Shown here: positions 35,751-45,434 of the stretch, piece after piece
Layout of the letters: each line of letters opens with the position of its first letter
How positions within the stretch are numbered: the stretch's first letter is position 1
Assembly (NCBI RefSeq): GCF_018613805.1
Contig: NZ_JAGGPL010000011.1
Coordinates: forward strand, 31,429 to 95,428
Origin: Arthrobacter sp. ISL-48
Lineage (GTDB): Bacteria; Actinomycetota; Actinomycetes; Actinomycetales; Micrococcaceae
DNA length: 64,000 nt
Direction: 5' to 3'
Notes under the pieces: generated by a model
Told to the model about the DNA's origin: nothing
The model's input: the letters and a program-made list of their open reading frames with translations, nothing else
Database searches by the model: none
Program-made: the position numbers and the translations under genes

Positions 35751-35897
35751 TCAGTTCCGCCGTTCTCCGCTGCGTGCCATCGCTGAACTTCCAGCGATTT
35801 CCACTCAGCAGTCCGGCCGAACCACCTCCAAAAGCTTACACGATCCCGGAGGGTGCCTGTGACATTTACAGACCAGCACAGGCCTGGTGTGTCCCAA

Positions 35898-37448
35898 TTA
35901 ACGCTTCTTGCCGCGCTTTTCGCGGACGCGCATGTTGACCTCGATGGGTGTGCCCTCAAAGCCAAACGTTTCACGAAGCCGGCGGGTGATGAACCGCCGG
36001 TACCCGGGGTCCAGGAAGCCTGTTGTGAACAGCACAAACTTCGGCGGACGGCTGGATGCCTGGGTACCGAACAGGATGCGCGGCTGCTTTCCGCCACGGA
36101 CCGGGTGCGGGTGGGCGGCCACGAGCTCGCCGAGGAAGGCGTTGAGCCGGCCGGTAGGAATGCGTTTGTCCCAGTTCTCCAGGGCCAGGTCCAGCGCAGG
36201 AACCAAACGGTCCTTGTGCCAGCCGGTCAGTGCCGAAATGTTGACCCTGGGCGCCCACGCCACGTGGGCCAGGTCCTGCTCGATTTCACGCTCCAGGTAG
36301 GTGCGGCGTTCGTCGTCCAGCAGGTCCCACTTGTTGAAGGCCAGGACGAGTGCCCGGCCGGACTCTATGGCCAGCTGCAGGATCCGGACGTCCTGCTCAC
36401 TAAGTACCTCGTCGACGGCAAGGAGCACGACGGCGACTTCCGCCTTCTCCAGCGCAGCCTGGGTCCTCAGGGACGCGTAGTAGTCCGCCCCCTGGGCCAT
36501 GTGCTGACGCCGCCGGATGCCGGCGGTGTCGACGAAGCGCCAGGTCCGGCCGCCCAGCTCAATGAACTCGTCCACGGGATCGCGGGTGGTGCCGGCGGTG
36601 TTGTCCACCACTACACGCTCTGAGCCGGCCAGCTTGTTCAGCAGTGAGGACTTGCCCACGTTGGGGCGGCCGATCAGGGCGATGCGCCGCGGTCCGCCTG
36701 ATCGCTCCAGACCCTCGATCGTAGAGAACTCAGGGAGGGTGTCCATGACATGGTCCAGGAGGTCAGCGACCCCACGGCCGTGCAGAGCTGAAACCGGGTA
36801 CGGCTCGCCGAAACCAAGGCCCCACAGCGTCGCGGAATCCGCTTCCTGGGCGAAGTCGTCCACCTTATTGGCCACCATGATGACCGGCTTCTTGCTCTTG
36901 CGGAGCATCTTCATGACGCCCTCGTCCGTGGCGGTCGCTCCGACGGCCGAGTCGACAACGAACAGAACGGCGTCTGCCAATTCCACGGCCATCTCGGCCT
37001 GCTCGGCGACGCGGGCGTGGATTCCGCGGGCGTCGTGCTCCCAGCCGCCGGTGTCCACAAGGGTGAAGTTGCGCCCGTTCCAGGTGGCCGAATACATCAC
37101 TCGGTCGCGGGTGACGCCGGGGGTGTCCTCCACCACGGCCTCGCGGCGGCCGAGGATGCGGTTCACGAGGGTGGACTTACCCACGTTGGGGCGGCCGATG
37201 ATCGCCAGGACGGGATCCAGCTTGACCGGGCCGTCGAAGTCCTCGTCGCCGTAGTCCCCGCTGAGCAGGGCGGCGTCGTCCTCATCAAGTTCGTAGTCGT
37301 CCAGGCCGGCGCGGAGGGACGCCGCGCGCATCTCCGCTTCGTCGTCGTCAAGGACAGCCAGCCGTTCGGCCACCTGGTCCGTGCCGGTGGGCGTGTATTC
37401 GTCTTCGCCGGCGCCGGAGTGGCCGGAGGTTTGAGTCGTATCGCTCAT
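35898..37448 (-). CDS. der: Ribosome assembly GTPase Der (EngA)
   Basis: Double-GTPase needed for 50S ribosome maturation. An acidic N-terminal extension of about 75 residues precedes G domain 1 ([25 protein letters not shown]) and G domain 2 ([28 protein letters not shown]), then a C-terminal KH domain ending GKKR. The ATG overlaps the upstream plsC stop by ATGA. Actinobacterial Der proteins commonly carry such acidic extensions. It ends the cmk-plsC-der operon. Confidence 0.96.
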   Translation of the reverse strand: MSDTTQTSGHSGAGEDEYTPTGTDQVAERLAVLDDDEAEMRAASLRAGLDDYELDEDDAALLSGDYGDEDFDGPVKLDPVLAIIGRPNVGKSTLVNRILGRREAVVEDTPGVTRDRVMYSATWNGRNFTLVDTGGWEHDARGIHARVAEQAEMAVELADAVLFVVDSAVGATATDEGVMKMLRKSKKPVIMVANKVDDFAQEADSATLWGLGFGEPYPVSALHGRGVADLLDHVMDTLPEFSTIEGLERSGGPRRIALIGRPNVGKSSLLNKLAGSERVVVDNTAGTTRDPVDEFIELGGRTWRFVDTAGIRRRQHMAQGADYYASLRTQAALEKAEVAVVLLAVDEVLSEQDVRILQLAIESGRALVLAFNKWDLLDDERRTYLEREIEQDLAHVAWAPRVNISALTGWHKDRLVPALDLALENWDKRIPTGRLNAFLGELVAAHPHPVRGGKQPRILFGTQASSRPPKFVLFTTGFLDPGYRRFITRRLRETFGFEGTPIEVNMRVREKRGKKR

Positions 37449-38179
37449 TGCACTTTCCTTAGTGGTGATCTGCCGGCGTCCCGGCTACTGCTGTGAAATT
37501 CGTGCGGGAAATCCGCGTGGGGCAAAGGCTGCCCACTGTATTGGATGGCGTCCTGGACATGCCCTGCCAGCGCAGCGCGGATTTCCATTCCCGCCCTGTC
37601 CATTGAAGCACGGCCGGTTTCGCCGGGGTTGCGGCTGATCGTCAGGGCATTGCCGAAACTGACGTGGAAGCGCCGCCCCGGTTTGGGTACCGTGTCGAGG
37701 TGCTCGCTGCCGATCCGGGTGCCGAGGATCGCGACCGGAACCACCGGCGCACCGGAGTTCAGCGCGAGCCAGGCCACACCGTTGTTGATATCCGTTGCCT
37801 GGCCGCTCCCCCGGGTACCTTCCGGAAGGATCCCGACGCAACGGCCGGCGTCGAGCACGTCCTTGCTAAGCAACAGCGCAGCACGGTCCCCGGAGCGATC
37901 CACCGGGACTTGCCCGGAGGCCCGGAGCACGCGTCCGAGGAACCCCTTGAACATTTCCTTCTTAACCAGGATGTGCATGGGCCGCGGAGACGCACCAAAC
38001 ATGACCGGGCCGTCCAGGAAGCTGATGTGGTTCCCGGCGAAGATCACAGGACCCCCGCTGGGAACATTGTCCCGGCCTGTGACGGACGTCCTGTACACCA
38101 TGTGGTCTAGGATCCAGCCTACCGGCCGGCTCCAGGTCATGGTCCAGCCCGACGGAAGCCTCGTGCGGCGATCAGTCAC
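37445..38179 (-). CDS. PlsC-family lysophospholipid acyltransferase (second copy)
   Basis: 1-acylglycerol-3-phosphate acyltransferase-like, 244 residues. HX4D box [20 protein letters not shown] and the PEGTRGSG motif are intact. I chose GTG 38179, which overlaps the cmk stop by 8 bp (start [12 protein letters not shown]); a 17-codon longer version inside cmk is unlikely. In mycobacteria the cmk-der interval has no acyltransferase, so this is a lineage difference, though it is common in Micrococcales. Coupled to der. Confidence 0.88.
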   Translation of the reverse strand: MTDRRTRLPSGWTMTWSRPVGWILDHMVYRTSVTGRDNVPSGGPVIFAGNHISFLDGPVMFGASPRPMHILVKKEMFKGFLGRVLRASGQVPVDRSGDRAALLLSKDVLDAGRCVGILPEGTRGSGQATDINNGVAWLALNSGAPVVPVAILGTRIGSEHLDTVPKPGRRFHVSFGNALTISRNPGETGRASMDRAGMEIRAALAGHVQDAIQYSGQPLPHADFPHEFHSSSRDAGRSPLRKVQ

Positions 38180-38885
38180 GGTTGAGGACCTTCGTGACGA
38201 TGACAAGGGCGGCATCCACCGTTTCAGCAAAGTCCAACTCCGATGAGTCCAGCGTCACCACACCGTCGGCCGCCTGTGTGAAGTTCACGACCGTGGAGTC
38301 CTTGGCATCACGCTGGGTCACCTGGGCAGCAAGTTGCTCCGCATTCTGGGTTCCGCCCAACTGGATCCCGCGGCGGCGGAGCCTGGCCTCCTCGCTGGCT
38401 GTCAGCAGCATCCGGACTTCAGCGCCGGGCGCGACGACGGTGGTGATGTCGCGCCCTTCCACCACCATGCGGCGGTGGTGCTTTTCGATCAGTTCACGCT
38501 GGCGGCGGATGAGTTCGGTCCGGGCGCCCAGCGTAGTGGCCACAGCGCTCACCGCCGAGGAAATTGCCGGCTCCCGGATGGCCTCGGTGACGTCGGCTCC
38601 ATCCACCCGCACGTATTCCGTGTGCGGCGTGGTGCTCAGGTCCAGGACCAGGTCCCGGGCAGCCTGCTCCACCGCGGCGGCGTCGTTAAGGTCGATCCCG
38701 GTGGTGACGCAGAACCAGGTCAGCGCCCGGTACATGGCACCTGTGTCGAGGTAGGCCAGCCGCAGCCTGCGGGCCACTTCCTTGCTGACGCTGGACTTGC
38801 CGGAGCCGGAGGGGCCGTCGATGGCCACTACCAGGGGCCTGCCGACCCGCAGCGCCGGCAGAGTGTCAAGGAGTTCCTGTGTCAT
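38172..38885 (-). CDS. cmk: Cytidylate kinase
   Basis: Phosphorylates CMP and dCMP. P-loop IDGPSGSGKSSVSKEVARRL at about residue 20, YLDTGAMYRALTW, and the CMP-binding region with VVEGRDITTVVAPGA. I chose ATG 38885, which overlaps the tyrA stop by one base (TAATG), giving 237 residues; an ATG 6 codons earlier (38903) would sit inside tyrA. Located between tyrA and plsC in a coupled minus-strand operon. Confidence 0.95.
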   Translation of the reverse strand: MTQELLDTLPALRVGRPLVVAIDGPSGSGKSSVSKEVARRLRLAYLDTGAMYRALTWFCVTTGIDLNDAAAVEQAARDLVLDLSTTPHTEYVRVDGADVTEAIREPAISSAVSAVATTLGARTELIRRQRELIEKHHRRMVVEGRDITTVVAPGAEVRMLLTASEEARLRRRGIQLGGTQNAEQLAAQVTQRDAKDSTVVNFTQAADGVVTLDSSELDFAETVDAALVIVTKVLNRD

Positions 38886-39994
38886 TACTGGAGTACCCGC
38901 CATCCGCGGTCGGTGAGTGCTTCGATCAGGTGGTCATGCTTGTTCGGCAGCACGGAGAGTTCCACCATGCCCACGTTCTGCCCCGAGGAATGGTCAAGCC
39001 TGAGGTCCTCGACGTTAACCCCGATCTCGCCGATTTCGGTGAGGAGCAGGGCGATCTGGCCTGGCTTGTCATCCACAAGGACCGTAAGCCAGGAGTACGC
39101 CTGCGCAGGTCCGCCGTGCTTGCCCGGAATCCGGGCCTGGCCTGCATTGCCCTCGCTGATCAGCTGGGCAAGGTCAAGCCTGGCGCCTGGTGCCGTGGGG
39201 TCCTCCAGTGTGCCGATGAGGCGGTTAAGGTCCTCCCTGACACCCTGCAGGATGCCCACCACCTTTGGCGCGTTGGCGCCGAGGATCTGGACCCACAAGG
39301 TGGGATCGCTGGCGGCGATCCGGGTGACATCCCGCAGCCCGTTACCGGCAAGGGACAAAGCGTGAAGGGGCGTTCCTTGCAAGCGGCTGGCCAGCAGCGA
39401 AGACATCACCTGGGGCAGGTGGGACACCAGGGCCACGGCTTCGTCGTGCTCGTCGGCCGTAAACTGCGAGACCACAGCGCCAAGGTCGGTCGCGAGGGAG
39501 TGCGCCACCTGCACGGCGGCTCCCGACGACTCCTCGGGCGGGCAGAGCACCCATGGCATGGACGTGAAGAGCTCACCGCGGGCGGCTACGGGCCCGGACT
39601 TCTCGCGTCCGGCCATGGGGTGCGTACCCACATAGCGGGAGAGGTCCACCCCGCGGCCGCGGAGATCGGCCAGGATGGCAGCCTTGACGCTGGCAATGTC
39701 AACCACTACGGAGTCCGGGTAGTCGGCCAGCGCCTTCGCCACCACATCAGCGGTCACATCAGGTGGCGCGGCCACCACCACCAGCTCGGGCGTCTCGTTT
39801 CCAAGCCCCGCCAAGGGCAGCCCGGCACCGATATCGACGGCGACGGCCTGGTTGGTGGGAGAAGGGTCAAACAGGAACACGGGCACGCCCCGGCCCCGAA
39901 GGCCCAGCCCTATGCTGGCGCCGAGCAGGCCGGTACCGATCACCACCACGGGTCCGTTCAGGTGTCCGCGGCCGTGCGTGCGAAATGCGGACAT
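38885..39994 (-). CDS. tyrA: Prephenate dehydrogenase with C-terminal ACT domain
   Basis: NAD-dependent conversion of prephenate to 4-hydroxyphenylpyruvate in tyrosine synthesis. N-terminal Rossmann motif VVVIGTGLLGASIGLGL, then ASVKAAIL, GTHPMAGREKSG and SHLPQVMSSLLA. The last 75 residues (SWLTVLVDDKPGQIALLLTE) form an ACT domain that probably senses tyrosine. It follows rluB by 3 bp and overlaps cmk by 1 base. This is the third chorismate-related gene in the window after aroG. Confidence 0.95.
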   Translation of the reverse strand: MSAFRTHGRGHLNGPVVVIGTGLLGASIGLGLRGRGVPVFLFDPSPTNQAVAVDIGAGLPLAGLGNETPELVVVAAPPDVTADVVAKALADYPDSVVVDIASVKAAILADLRGRGVDLSRYVGTHPMAGREKSGPVAARGELFTSMPWVLCPPEESSGAAVQVAHSLATDLGAVVSQFTADEHDEAVALVSHLPQVMSSLLASRLQGTPLHALSLAGNGLRDVTRIAASDPTLWVQILGANAPKVVGILQGVREDLNRLIGTLEDPTAPGARLDLAQLISEGNAGQARIPGKHGGPAQAYSWLTVLVDDKPGQIALLLTEIGEIGVNVEDLRLDHSSGQNVGMVELSVLPNKHDHLIEALTDRGWRVLQ

Positions 39995-39997
39995 GCC

Positions 39998-41212
39998 TCA
40001 GAGCCCTACGGATGCCAGCAGGTGGCCGACTTCCTGCTTGCCGAGGTTGCGGATGCTGCCCTGGCGCTGGTCGCCCAGGCCGATGGGTCCCACCTTCACG
40101 CGCACCAGGCGCAGGACCGGGAAACCCACAGCATCGAACAGGCGCCGGACAATCCGGTTCTTTCCGGAGTGCAGGACCACTTCGATCAGCACGTGACCAG
40201 GGGTGGAGTCCACCAGCTTGAAGGAGTCAACGGATGCGATGCCGTCCTCCAGCTCCACACCTGCCTTCAGCTGCGCTCCGACGCCCTGGGGGAAGGGCCC
40301 ACGGACCTGGACGAGGTACGTCTTGGGCACCTCATACGAAGGATGGGTCAGCCGGTTGGCCAGTTCGCCGTCATTCGTCAGCAGCAGCAGGCCCTCGGTG
40401 GCGACGTCCAGCCGGCCCACATGGAACAGGCGTTCGCCTTGGTGGGTCTTCCGGACGAAGTCACTTATGCAGGGGCGTCCGTCGGGGTCCTCCATAGTGG
40501 ACACCACGCCCTTGGGCTTGTTGAAGACCATGTAGACGAGGTTTTCATCAAGCTGGATGCGCAGGCCGTCGACGTGGATGACAGCCGTCTTGGGGTCCAC
40601 TCGGACACCAAGTTCGGTGACAACCTGGCCGTCAACTTCAACCCGGCCTTCGGCGATCATTTCCTCGCAGACGCGACGGGAAGCCACGCCGGCCTGGGCC
40701 ATGACCTTCTGCAGGCGGGTGCCGTCGGCGTCGTGCAGTTCTGACTGCGGAACATCGCCGCGGGGGCCCCGCTTGCGTGACGGTTTGCGGACCGGCCCAA
40801 GGTTCTGGCCGAAACGCTCGCTGCCGAAGGCACGCGATGCCGCAGCGCCCGGAGCGCCGGTTCGGGGCTTGGGCTTGAGGGCGCCGGGAGTTCCGGGCGC
40901 CTTTTTGGCGCCGGGCTTGCGGGCGGCCGGCTTGCGAGAAGACGGCTTGCCAGCCGGTTTCCAGTCGGACACTTCGCGTCCTGCCGGGGCAGCCGACGCC
41001 TCGTCAGGATCGACAAAGCGCTCCTCGCGCGGCTTCGGCGCCTTGTGGGGCCGGTCGCCACCGCCGAATCCGGCATTGCGCTTGCCTGCGCCGCCGCGGA
41101 ATCCGCCGGCCTGTGCACCTCCACGGCTTCCGCCGCCCTGTGCTGAATTGCGTTCTGAACTGTTGCGTCCTGAACTGTTACGTGGTGAACCCTGGCGTCC
41201 CGCCTGTGTCAT
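39998..41212 (-). CDS. rluB: rRNA pseudouridine synthase RluB/RsuA family with long basic tail
   Basis: Pseudouridylates 23S or 16S rRNA. The N-terminal 155 or so residues are Gly/Arg/Ser/Pro/Lys-rich and probably disordered, starting TQAGRQGSPRNSSGRNS. The S4 domain (TRLQKVMAQAGVASRRVCEEMI) and catalytic domain follow, with the active-site Asp in GRLDVATEGLLLLTND. The C-terminal block GKNRIVRRLFDAVGFPV is typical of RluB. Similar long tails occur in actinobacterial homologues; their role may be rRNA binding. It is upstream of tyrA by 3 bp. Confidence 0.92.
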   Translation of the reverse strand: MTQAGRQGSPRNSSGRNSSERNSAQGGGSRGGAQAGGFRGGAGKRNAGFGGGDRPHKAPKPREERFVDPDEASAAPAGREVSDWKPAGKPSSRKPAARKPGAKKAPGTPGALKPKPRTGAPGAAASRAFGSERFGQNLGPVRKPSRKRGPRGDVPQSELHDADGTRLQKVMAQAGVASRRVCEEMIAEGRVEVDGQVVTELGVRVDPKTAVIHVDGLRIQLDENLVYMVFNKPKGVVSTMEDPDGRPCISDFVRKTHQGERLFHVGRLDVATEGLLLLTNDGELANRLTHPSYEVPKTYLVQVRGPFPQGVGAQLKAGVELEDGIASVDSFKLVDSTPGHVLIEVVLHSGKNRIVRRLFDAVGFPVLRLVRVKVGPIGLGDQRQGSIRNLGKQEVGHLLASVGL

Positions 41213-41322
41213 GACCCGTCCTTCGTTATGTTGGCCGGCAAGTTGTCCAAGAACAACCCTAGCCAGCCGTGCAGAATATATCTGCCCTTATGAATACTCT
41301 TGCAGCAGGCGGGCATTCCCGC

Positions 41323-41997
41323 CTACATTCTTCCGGCGTCGTAGAACTCCTCGATGCCTTCCAGCCCCGGAAGATGGGGGGAGAGCTGGGGAAGTTCGGT
41401 CACGGAGCCGATTCCCATCCGTTCCAGGAAATACGACGTGGTCCGGTAGAGGATAGCTCCGGACTCAGGATCGGTTCCCGAGTCTTCGATCAGTCCACGT
41501 TGTGTCAGTGTCCGTACGACCGAATCAACGTTGACTCCTCGAATTGCGGACACGCGTGCCCTCGAGACAGGCTGGCGATACGCGATGACGGCCAGTGTTT
41601 CCAAGGCCGCCTGCGTGAGCCTGGCTGTTTGACCTTCCAGCACGAACCGGCCGACGACGTCGGCAAAGTCGGTGCGCGAGTAGATCCGCCAACCACCGGC
41701 GATGTTCCGCAATTCAAAACCCCGGGGGCTGGAGCTGAAGCCAGCATCGCTAGCGACGTCCGTGTCCGGGGCTTTAACAGTATAGCCGCTATACTCGGCC
41801 TGCAGTTCCGCCAGTAACTGCTCGACGACGGCGACCGTCAGGTTGAGGCCGGCAGCGAGCTCGCTGGCGGTGGCCGGCTGGTCCAGCACCATCAGTACTG
41901 CCTCAATAGCAGCCTTGGCCCCGCCCGGAAGGTCCCGGACATCGGTCCTTTCATCAGCGGCGCTCTCCACGTCGTCATCCGGAAAGTCCTTGTTCAC
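41323..41997 (-). CDS. scpB: Segregation and condensation protein ScpB
   Basis: Winged-helix kleisin-interacting protein of the SMC-ScpAB condensin. 224 residues: an acidic N-terminus, then winged-helix domains with AIEAVLMVLDQPATASELA, TQAALETLAVIAYRQPVSRARVSAIRGVNVDSV (short blocks AALETLAVIAYRQPVSR and IRGVNVDSVVRTL) and RTTSYFLERMGI near the end. GTG start overlapping the scpA stop. Confidence 0.95.
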   Translation of the reverse strand: MNKDFPDDDVESAADERTDVRDLPGGAKAAIEAVLMVLDQPATASELAAGLNLTVAVVEQLLAELQAEYSGYTVKAPDTDVASDAGFSSSPRGFELRNIAGGWRIYSRTDFADVVGRFVLEGQTARLTQAALETLAVIAYRQPVSRARVSAIRGVNVDSVVRTLTQRGLIEDSGTDPESGAILYRTTSYFLERMGIGSVTELPQLSPHLPGLEGIEEFYDAGRM

Positions 41998-42806
41998 GGC
42001 TGCTCCTCATATTCTTCGCTCAGATTCTCGGTGGACCAGTCCTGGCCTTCCGCCGTCCAGTGCACGGTGAGGTCGCCAAGTGGGGAGAGCTGGTCAAAGG
42101 CCACCACCTTGTCCCGGAACATCTCCAGCAGGGCGAGGAACCTGGCCACGACAACGAGAGTGGAGGCAGCATCGGCAATCAGCGTGCGGAAGGACAGCGG
42201 CTTTCCCAGTTGCAGCCGGAGGCCCAGTATCTCGGCCTGTTCCTTGACGCTGACGGCACTGGCGTGCAGGTGGCCCAGGCCCACTTCCGTGGGCTTGGGC
42301 GTTTTTGGTTTCAGCGCGGCTTCCGCCAACGTGGCGAACTGCTCCGGCGAGTGCTTCCACACCAGCTCCGGGAGCATGGCGGCGAAATGCTCCTCCAGGG
42401 CAACCTGGCGCGGAAACCTCATTGACTCCTGCTCCAGCGTGGCACCAAGAAGGCCCGCCACCTGCTTGAACGCCTTGTACTGTAACAGCCTCGCAAAAAG
42501 CAGGTCGCGGGCTTCCAGCAACGCGATGTCCTCATCGTCCTCGACTTCGCCGGCCGGAAGCAGCCGTGCCGCCTTCAGATCGAGGAGGGTGGCAGCAATG
42601 ACCAGGAACTCGCTGGCTTCGTCCAGCGCCCACTCTTCGCCCAGCTTCTGGAGTTTCCTGATGTATTTGATGAATTCATCGGTGACGGTGGCGATGGCCA
42701 CCTCGGTGATATCCAGCTGGTGCTTGGCGATGAGGCCAAGCAGGAGGTCAAAAGGACCGGTGAAGTTGGCCAGCCGCACCTCAAAGCCGGGCCTGGACTC
42801 AGCCAC
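41994..42806 (-). CDS. scpA: Segregation and condensation protein ScpA
   Basis: Kleisin subunit of SMC condensin. The conserved N-terminal block FEVRLANFTGPFDLLLGLIA, then KHQLDITEVAIATVTDEFI, and a C-terminal winged-helix region. 270 residues, slightly longer than many ScpA. It starts GTG 7 bp after parA and overlaps scpB, giving a parA-scpA-scpB operon. Confidence 0.96.
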   Translation of the reverse strand: MAESRPGFEVRLANFTGPFDLLLGLIAKHQLDITEVAIATVTDEFIKYIRKLQKLGEEWALDEASEFLVIAATLLDLKAARLLPAGEVEDDEDIALLEARDLLFARLLQYKAFKQVAGLLGATLEQESMRFPRQVALEEHFAAMLPELVWKHSPEQFATLAEAALKPKTPKPTEVGLGHLHASAVSVKEQAEILGLRLQLGKPLSFRTLIADAASTLVVVARFLALLEMFRDKVVAFDQLSPLGDLTVHWTAEGQDWSTENLSEEYEEQP

Positions 42807-42813
42807 GACGTGG

Positions 42814-43743
42814 CTAGGGCGCGCCGCCGCGCGAAATCAGCTCTTTGGCCAGGCGGCGGTATGCGTCCGCCCCGATGTGGTTGCCTGCGTAGCTGGTGAT
42901 GGGTTCGGCGGCCACTGTGGCGTCGGCAAACTTGATGGAACGCTTGATGACGGTCTCGAAGACCTTGTCGCCAAAGGCCTCCACCAAACGGGTGATGACT
43001 TCACGGCTGTGCAGGGTCCGGGCGTCGTACATCGTGGCAAGCACGCCGTCCACCTGCAGCCGGGGGTTCAGCCGGTCCTGGACCTTGTCGATGGTCTCCA
43101 CCAGGAGGGCGACGGCGCGGAGGGCAAAGAATTCACAGATCAGCGGAATGATGACCCCGTGGGCGGCGGTCAGGGCGTTGACCGTCAGGAGGCCCAGCGA
43201 GGGCTGGCAGTCGATGAGGACGACGTCGTAGTCGTCCTCCACCTTCTTGAGTGCCCGGTCCAGGACCTGTTCACGCGCTACCTCGTTAACCAACTGGACT
43301 TCGGCGGCGGAAAGGTCGATATTCGCCGGCAGCAGGTCCACGTTCTCAACGCCCGTCTGGTGGATGGCGTCGCGGATATCCACCTTGCGGTCCATGAGGA
43401 CGTTGTAGACGGTGAGATCAAGTTCGTGCGGGTTGACACCGAAGCCCGCCGACAGGGCGCCCTGCGGATCGAAATCGACGAGGAGGACCCTCCGGCCGTA
43501 CTCGGCAAGTGCCGCCGCCAGGTTGATGGTGGATGTCGTCTTACCGACGCCGCCCTTTTGGTTGACCATGGCAATGACCCGGGCCGGACCATGGGACTGC
43601 AGCGGCGCGGGCTCCGGAAATTCACGGTGGGGACGCCCTGTGGGCCCCATCACGGCGTCTTCCAGATCGAGTTCCGTGCCTTCCAGAGTTGCTGAACCCT
43701 GTTCGCTGCTCACGTATCTATCCACACTTTCGATGACGGTCAT
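42814..43743 (-). CDS. ParA-family chromosome partitioning ATPase
   Basis: Deviant Walker ATPase of the ParA/Soj type. Walker A IAMVNQKGGVGKTTSTINLA, LLVDFDPQGALSAGFG, VVLIDCQPSLGLLTVNAL and ATMYDARTLHSREV. The first 50 residues are a family-specific tail. I list ATG 43743 as start; a GTG at 43713 (VSSEQGS) is an alternative. Its link to scpAB and the order scpB-scpA-parA match Rv1710-Rv1708. No parB is nearby, so this is probably not the parAB at oriC. Confidence 0.93.
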   Translation of the reverse strand: MTVIESVDRYVSSEQGSATLEGTELDLEDAVMGPTGRPHREFPEPAPLQSHGPARVIAMVNQKGGVGKTTSTINLAAALAEYGRRVLLVDFDPQGALSAGFGVNPHELDLTVYNVLMDRKVDIRDAIHQTGVENVDLLPANIDLSAAEVQLVNEVAREQVLDRALKKVEDDYDVVLIDCQPSLGLLTVNALTAAHGVIIPLICEFFALRAVALLVETIDKVQDRLNPRLQVDGVLATMYDARTLHSREVITRLVEAFGDKVFETVIKRSIKFADATVAAEPITSYAGNHIGADAYRRLAKELISRGGAP

Positions 43744-43886
43744 TTCCTGCCGCTGGATACCCAGCGCCGTTCCTTCTTCCCACCAAGGCTACAGCGCTCG
43801 ACACGGTAATTGACGGAACTTGACATTGGATGCCTCCTGAGCCTTGACCTTCTAGTAGAGGTCAAAGGTTAGGCCTGGTCATGACA

Positions 43887-43922
43887 AAACCGCCCGTGCA
43901 GCAGAGGCTGCACGGGCGGTTT
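43887..43922 (-). terminator. Strong hairpin terminator after dctA
   Basis: AAACCGCCCGTGCAGC (43887-43902), loop AGAG, GCTGCACGGGCGGTTT (43907-43922): 16-bp perfect stem and an A/T-rich edge on both sides. It lies 26 bp past the dctA stop and shields parA-scpAB from the accessory block. Confidence 0.92.
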
Positions 43923-43947
43923 AGGTTACCTGCGGATGCCTGGGGAT

Positions 43948-45294
43948 CTAGGCGTGCGCGGGCAGCGAGCTGGTCTCCGGGGCGTTGCCGAACCGGTCAG
44001 TGTGGCCGGCCATCATGGTCAGCTCGTCGAAGGGCGCCTCGCCGGACAGCACACGGTCAACCTGTTCGCCGTCGATTTCCTTCACCCAAGTGCCGACCAG
44101 GACGGTGGCCACTGCGTTGCCGGTGAAGTTCGTCAGGGCACGGGCCTCGGACATGAAGCGGTCGATTCCGACGATGATGCCCATGCCGCCGAGGAGCTCG
44201 GGGCGGTGGGCCTGCAGGCCGGCAGCCAGGGTTGCCAGGCCGGCGCCGGTGACTCCGGCAGCGCCCTTGGAGGCAATGATCATGAAGATCAGGAGGGAGA
44301 TCTGGGCTCCAAGGTCGAGCGGGGTGCCCATGGCGTTGGCTACGAAGAGGGAAGCCATGGTCAGGTAGATGGCTGTGCCGTCCAGGTTGAAGGAGTAGCC
44401 CGTGGGGACGGTGACGCCGACTACCGGCTTGGAAACACCCAGGTGCTCCATCTTCGCGATGAGGCGCGGGAGTGCCGCTTCGGAGGAGGAAGTGGAGAAG
44501 ATCAGGAGGTATTCGCGGGCCAGGTACCGCATCAGCTTGAAGATGTTCACGCCGGCAACAACCTGCAGGAGACCACCGAGGATCACGACGATGAACAGGG
44601 CACAGGTGATGTAGAAGGCCACCATGAGCGTAAACATGCTCACGATTGCCGCGAAGCCGGTGGCCCCGACGACGGCGGCGATGGCACCGAAGGCACCGAC
44701 AGGCGCGAGCCACATGATCATGATGAGGATGCGGAATACGAGGGCCTGGGCGTGGCCGATGGCCTTGAGGATCGGCGCGCCCGAGGTTCCCATCTTCTGC
44801 AGCGCGAAGCCGACGAGGATCGCTGCGAGAAGGGTGGGCAGAACCGGGATGTCGCTGGGGATGATGCCCAGCAGGAAGTCCACGGTGCTGTCCGTGGCGG
44901 CCTTCTTGTTCGGATCATACGCGGCGAGCTTCAGGCCCTCACCCGGGTGGATGATGTTGCCGACGACCAGGCCGATGGCCAGGGCGAAGGTGGACATGAC
45001 GATGAAGTACCCCAGGGCCAGGCCGCCGACCTTGCCGACCGTGGCCGCCTTGGCGATTGAGCCGATGCCCAGCACGATGGTGCAGAAAATGATCGGCGCG
45101 ATCATCATCTTGATGAGTTTGATGAACCCGTCGCCGAGGGGCTTGAGGTTCTTGCCGACCTCAGGGAACAGCAGACCCACGAGGGCGCCCAGGATCACGG
45201 CGGCTATGACGGCCATGTAGAGGTAGTGGGATTTGTCAAGGCCCTTGCGGGCGGCCTTCGCAGGCGCTGTTGACTCTCCTCGTTGAGAAGCCAT
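43948..45294 (-). CDS. dctA: C4-dicarboxylate:cation symporter DctA
   Basis: Glutamate/aspartate symporter-family membrane transporter (448 residues, about 8 helices). Motifs IGSIAKAATVGKVGG, the serine-rich loop FSTSSSEAALP, TGYSFNLDGTAIYLTMASLF and NFTGNAVATVLVGTW are those of DctA, which imports succinate, fumarate and malate. ATG with AAGGAGA upstream. It is divergent from the sensor kinase, an arrangement typical of DctA regulated by a DcuS/DctS-type two-component system. Confidence 0.94.
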   Translation of the reverse strand: MASQRGESTAPAKAARKGLDKSHYLYMAVIAAVILGALVGLLFPEVGKNLKPLGDGFIKLIKMMIAPIIFCTIVLGIGSIAKAATVGKVGGLALGYFIVMSTFALAIGLVVGNIIHPGEGLKLAAYDPNKKAATDSTVDFLLGIIPSDIPVLPTLLAAILVGFALQKMGTSGAPILKAIGHAQALVFRILIMIMWLAPVGAFGAIAAVVGATGFAAIVSMFTLMVAFYITCALFIVVILGGLLQVVAGVNIFKLMRYLAREYLLIFSTSSSEAALPRLIAKMEHLGVSKPVVGVTVPTGYSFNLDGTAIYLTMASLFVANAMGTPLDLGAQISLLIFMIIASKGAAGVTGAGLATLAAGLQAHRPELLGGMGIIVGIDRFMSEARALTNFTGNAVATVLVGTWVKEIDGEQVDRVLSGEAPFDELTMMAGHTDRFGNAPETSSLPAHA

Positions 45295-45434
45295 GATGTA
45301 TCTCCTTATGGATAATCTGGTAGACGCTGCGGCTCATTCTCTGGGCTCATCGCGTCGGTCCGGTGTGATATCCATCATTAGGCACACAGTGACTTGGCTC
45401 ACCGTTGCGTTCATATTGGTCATGGGAGGTACTG

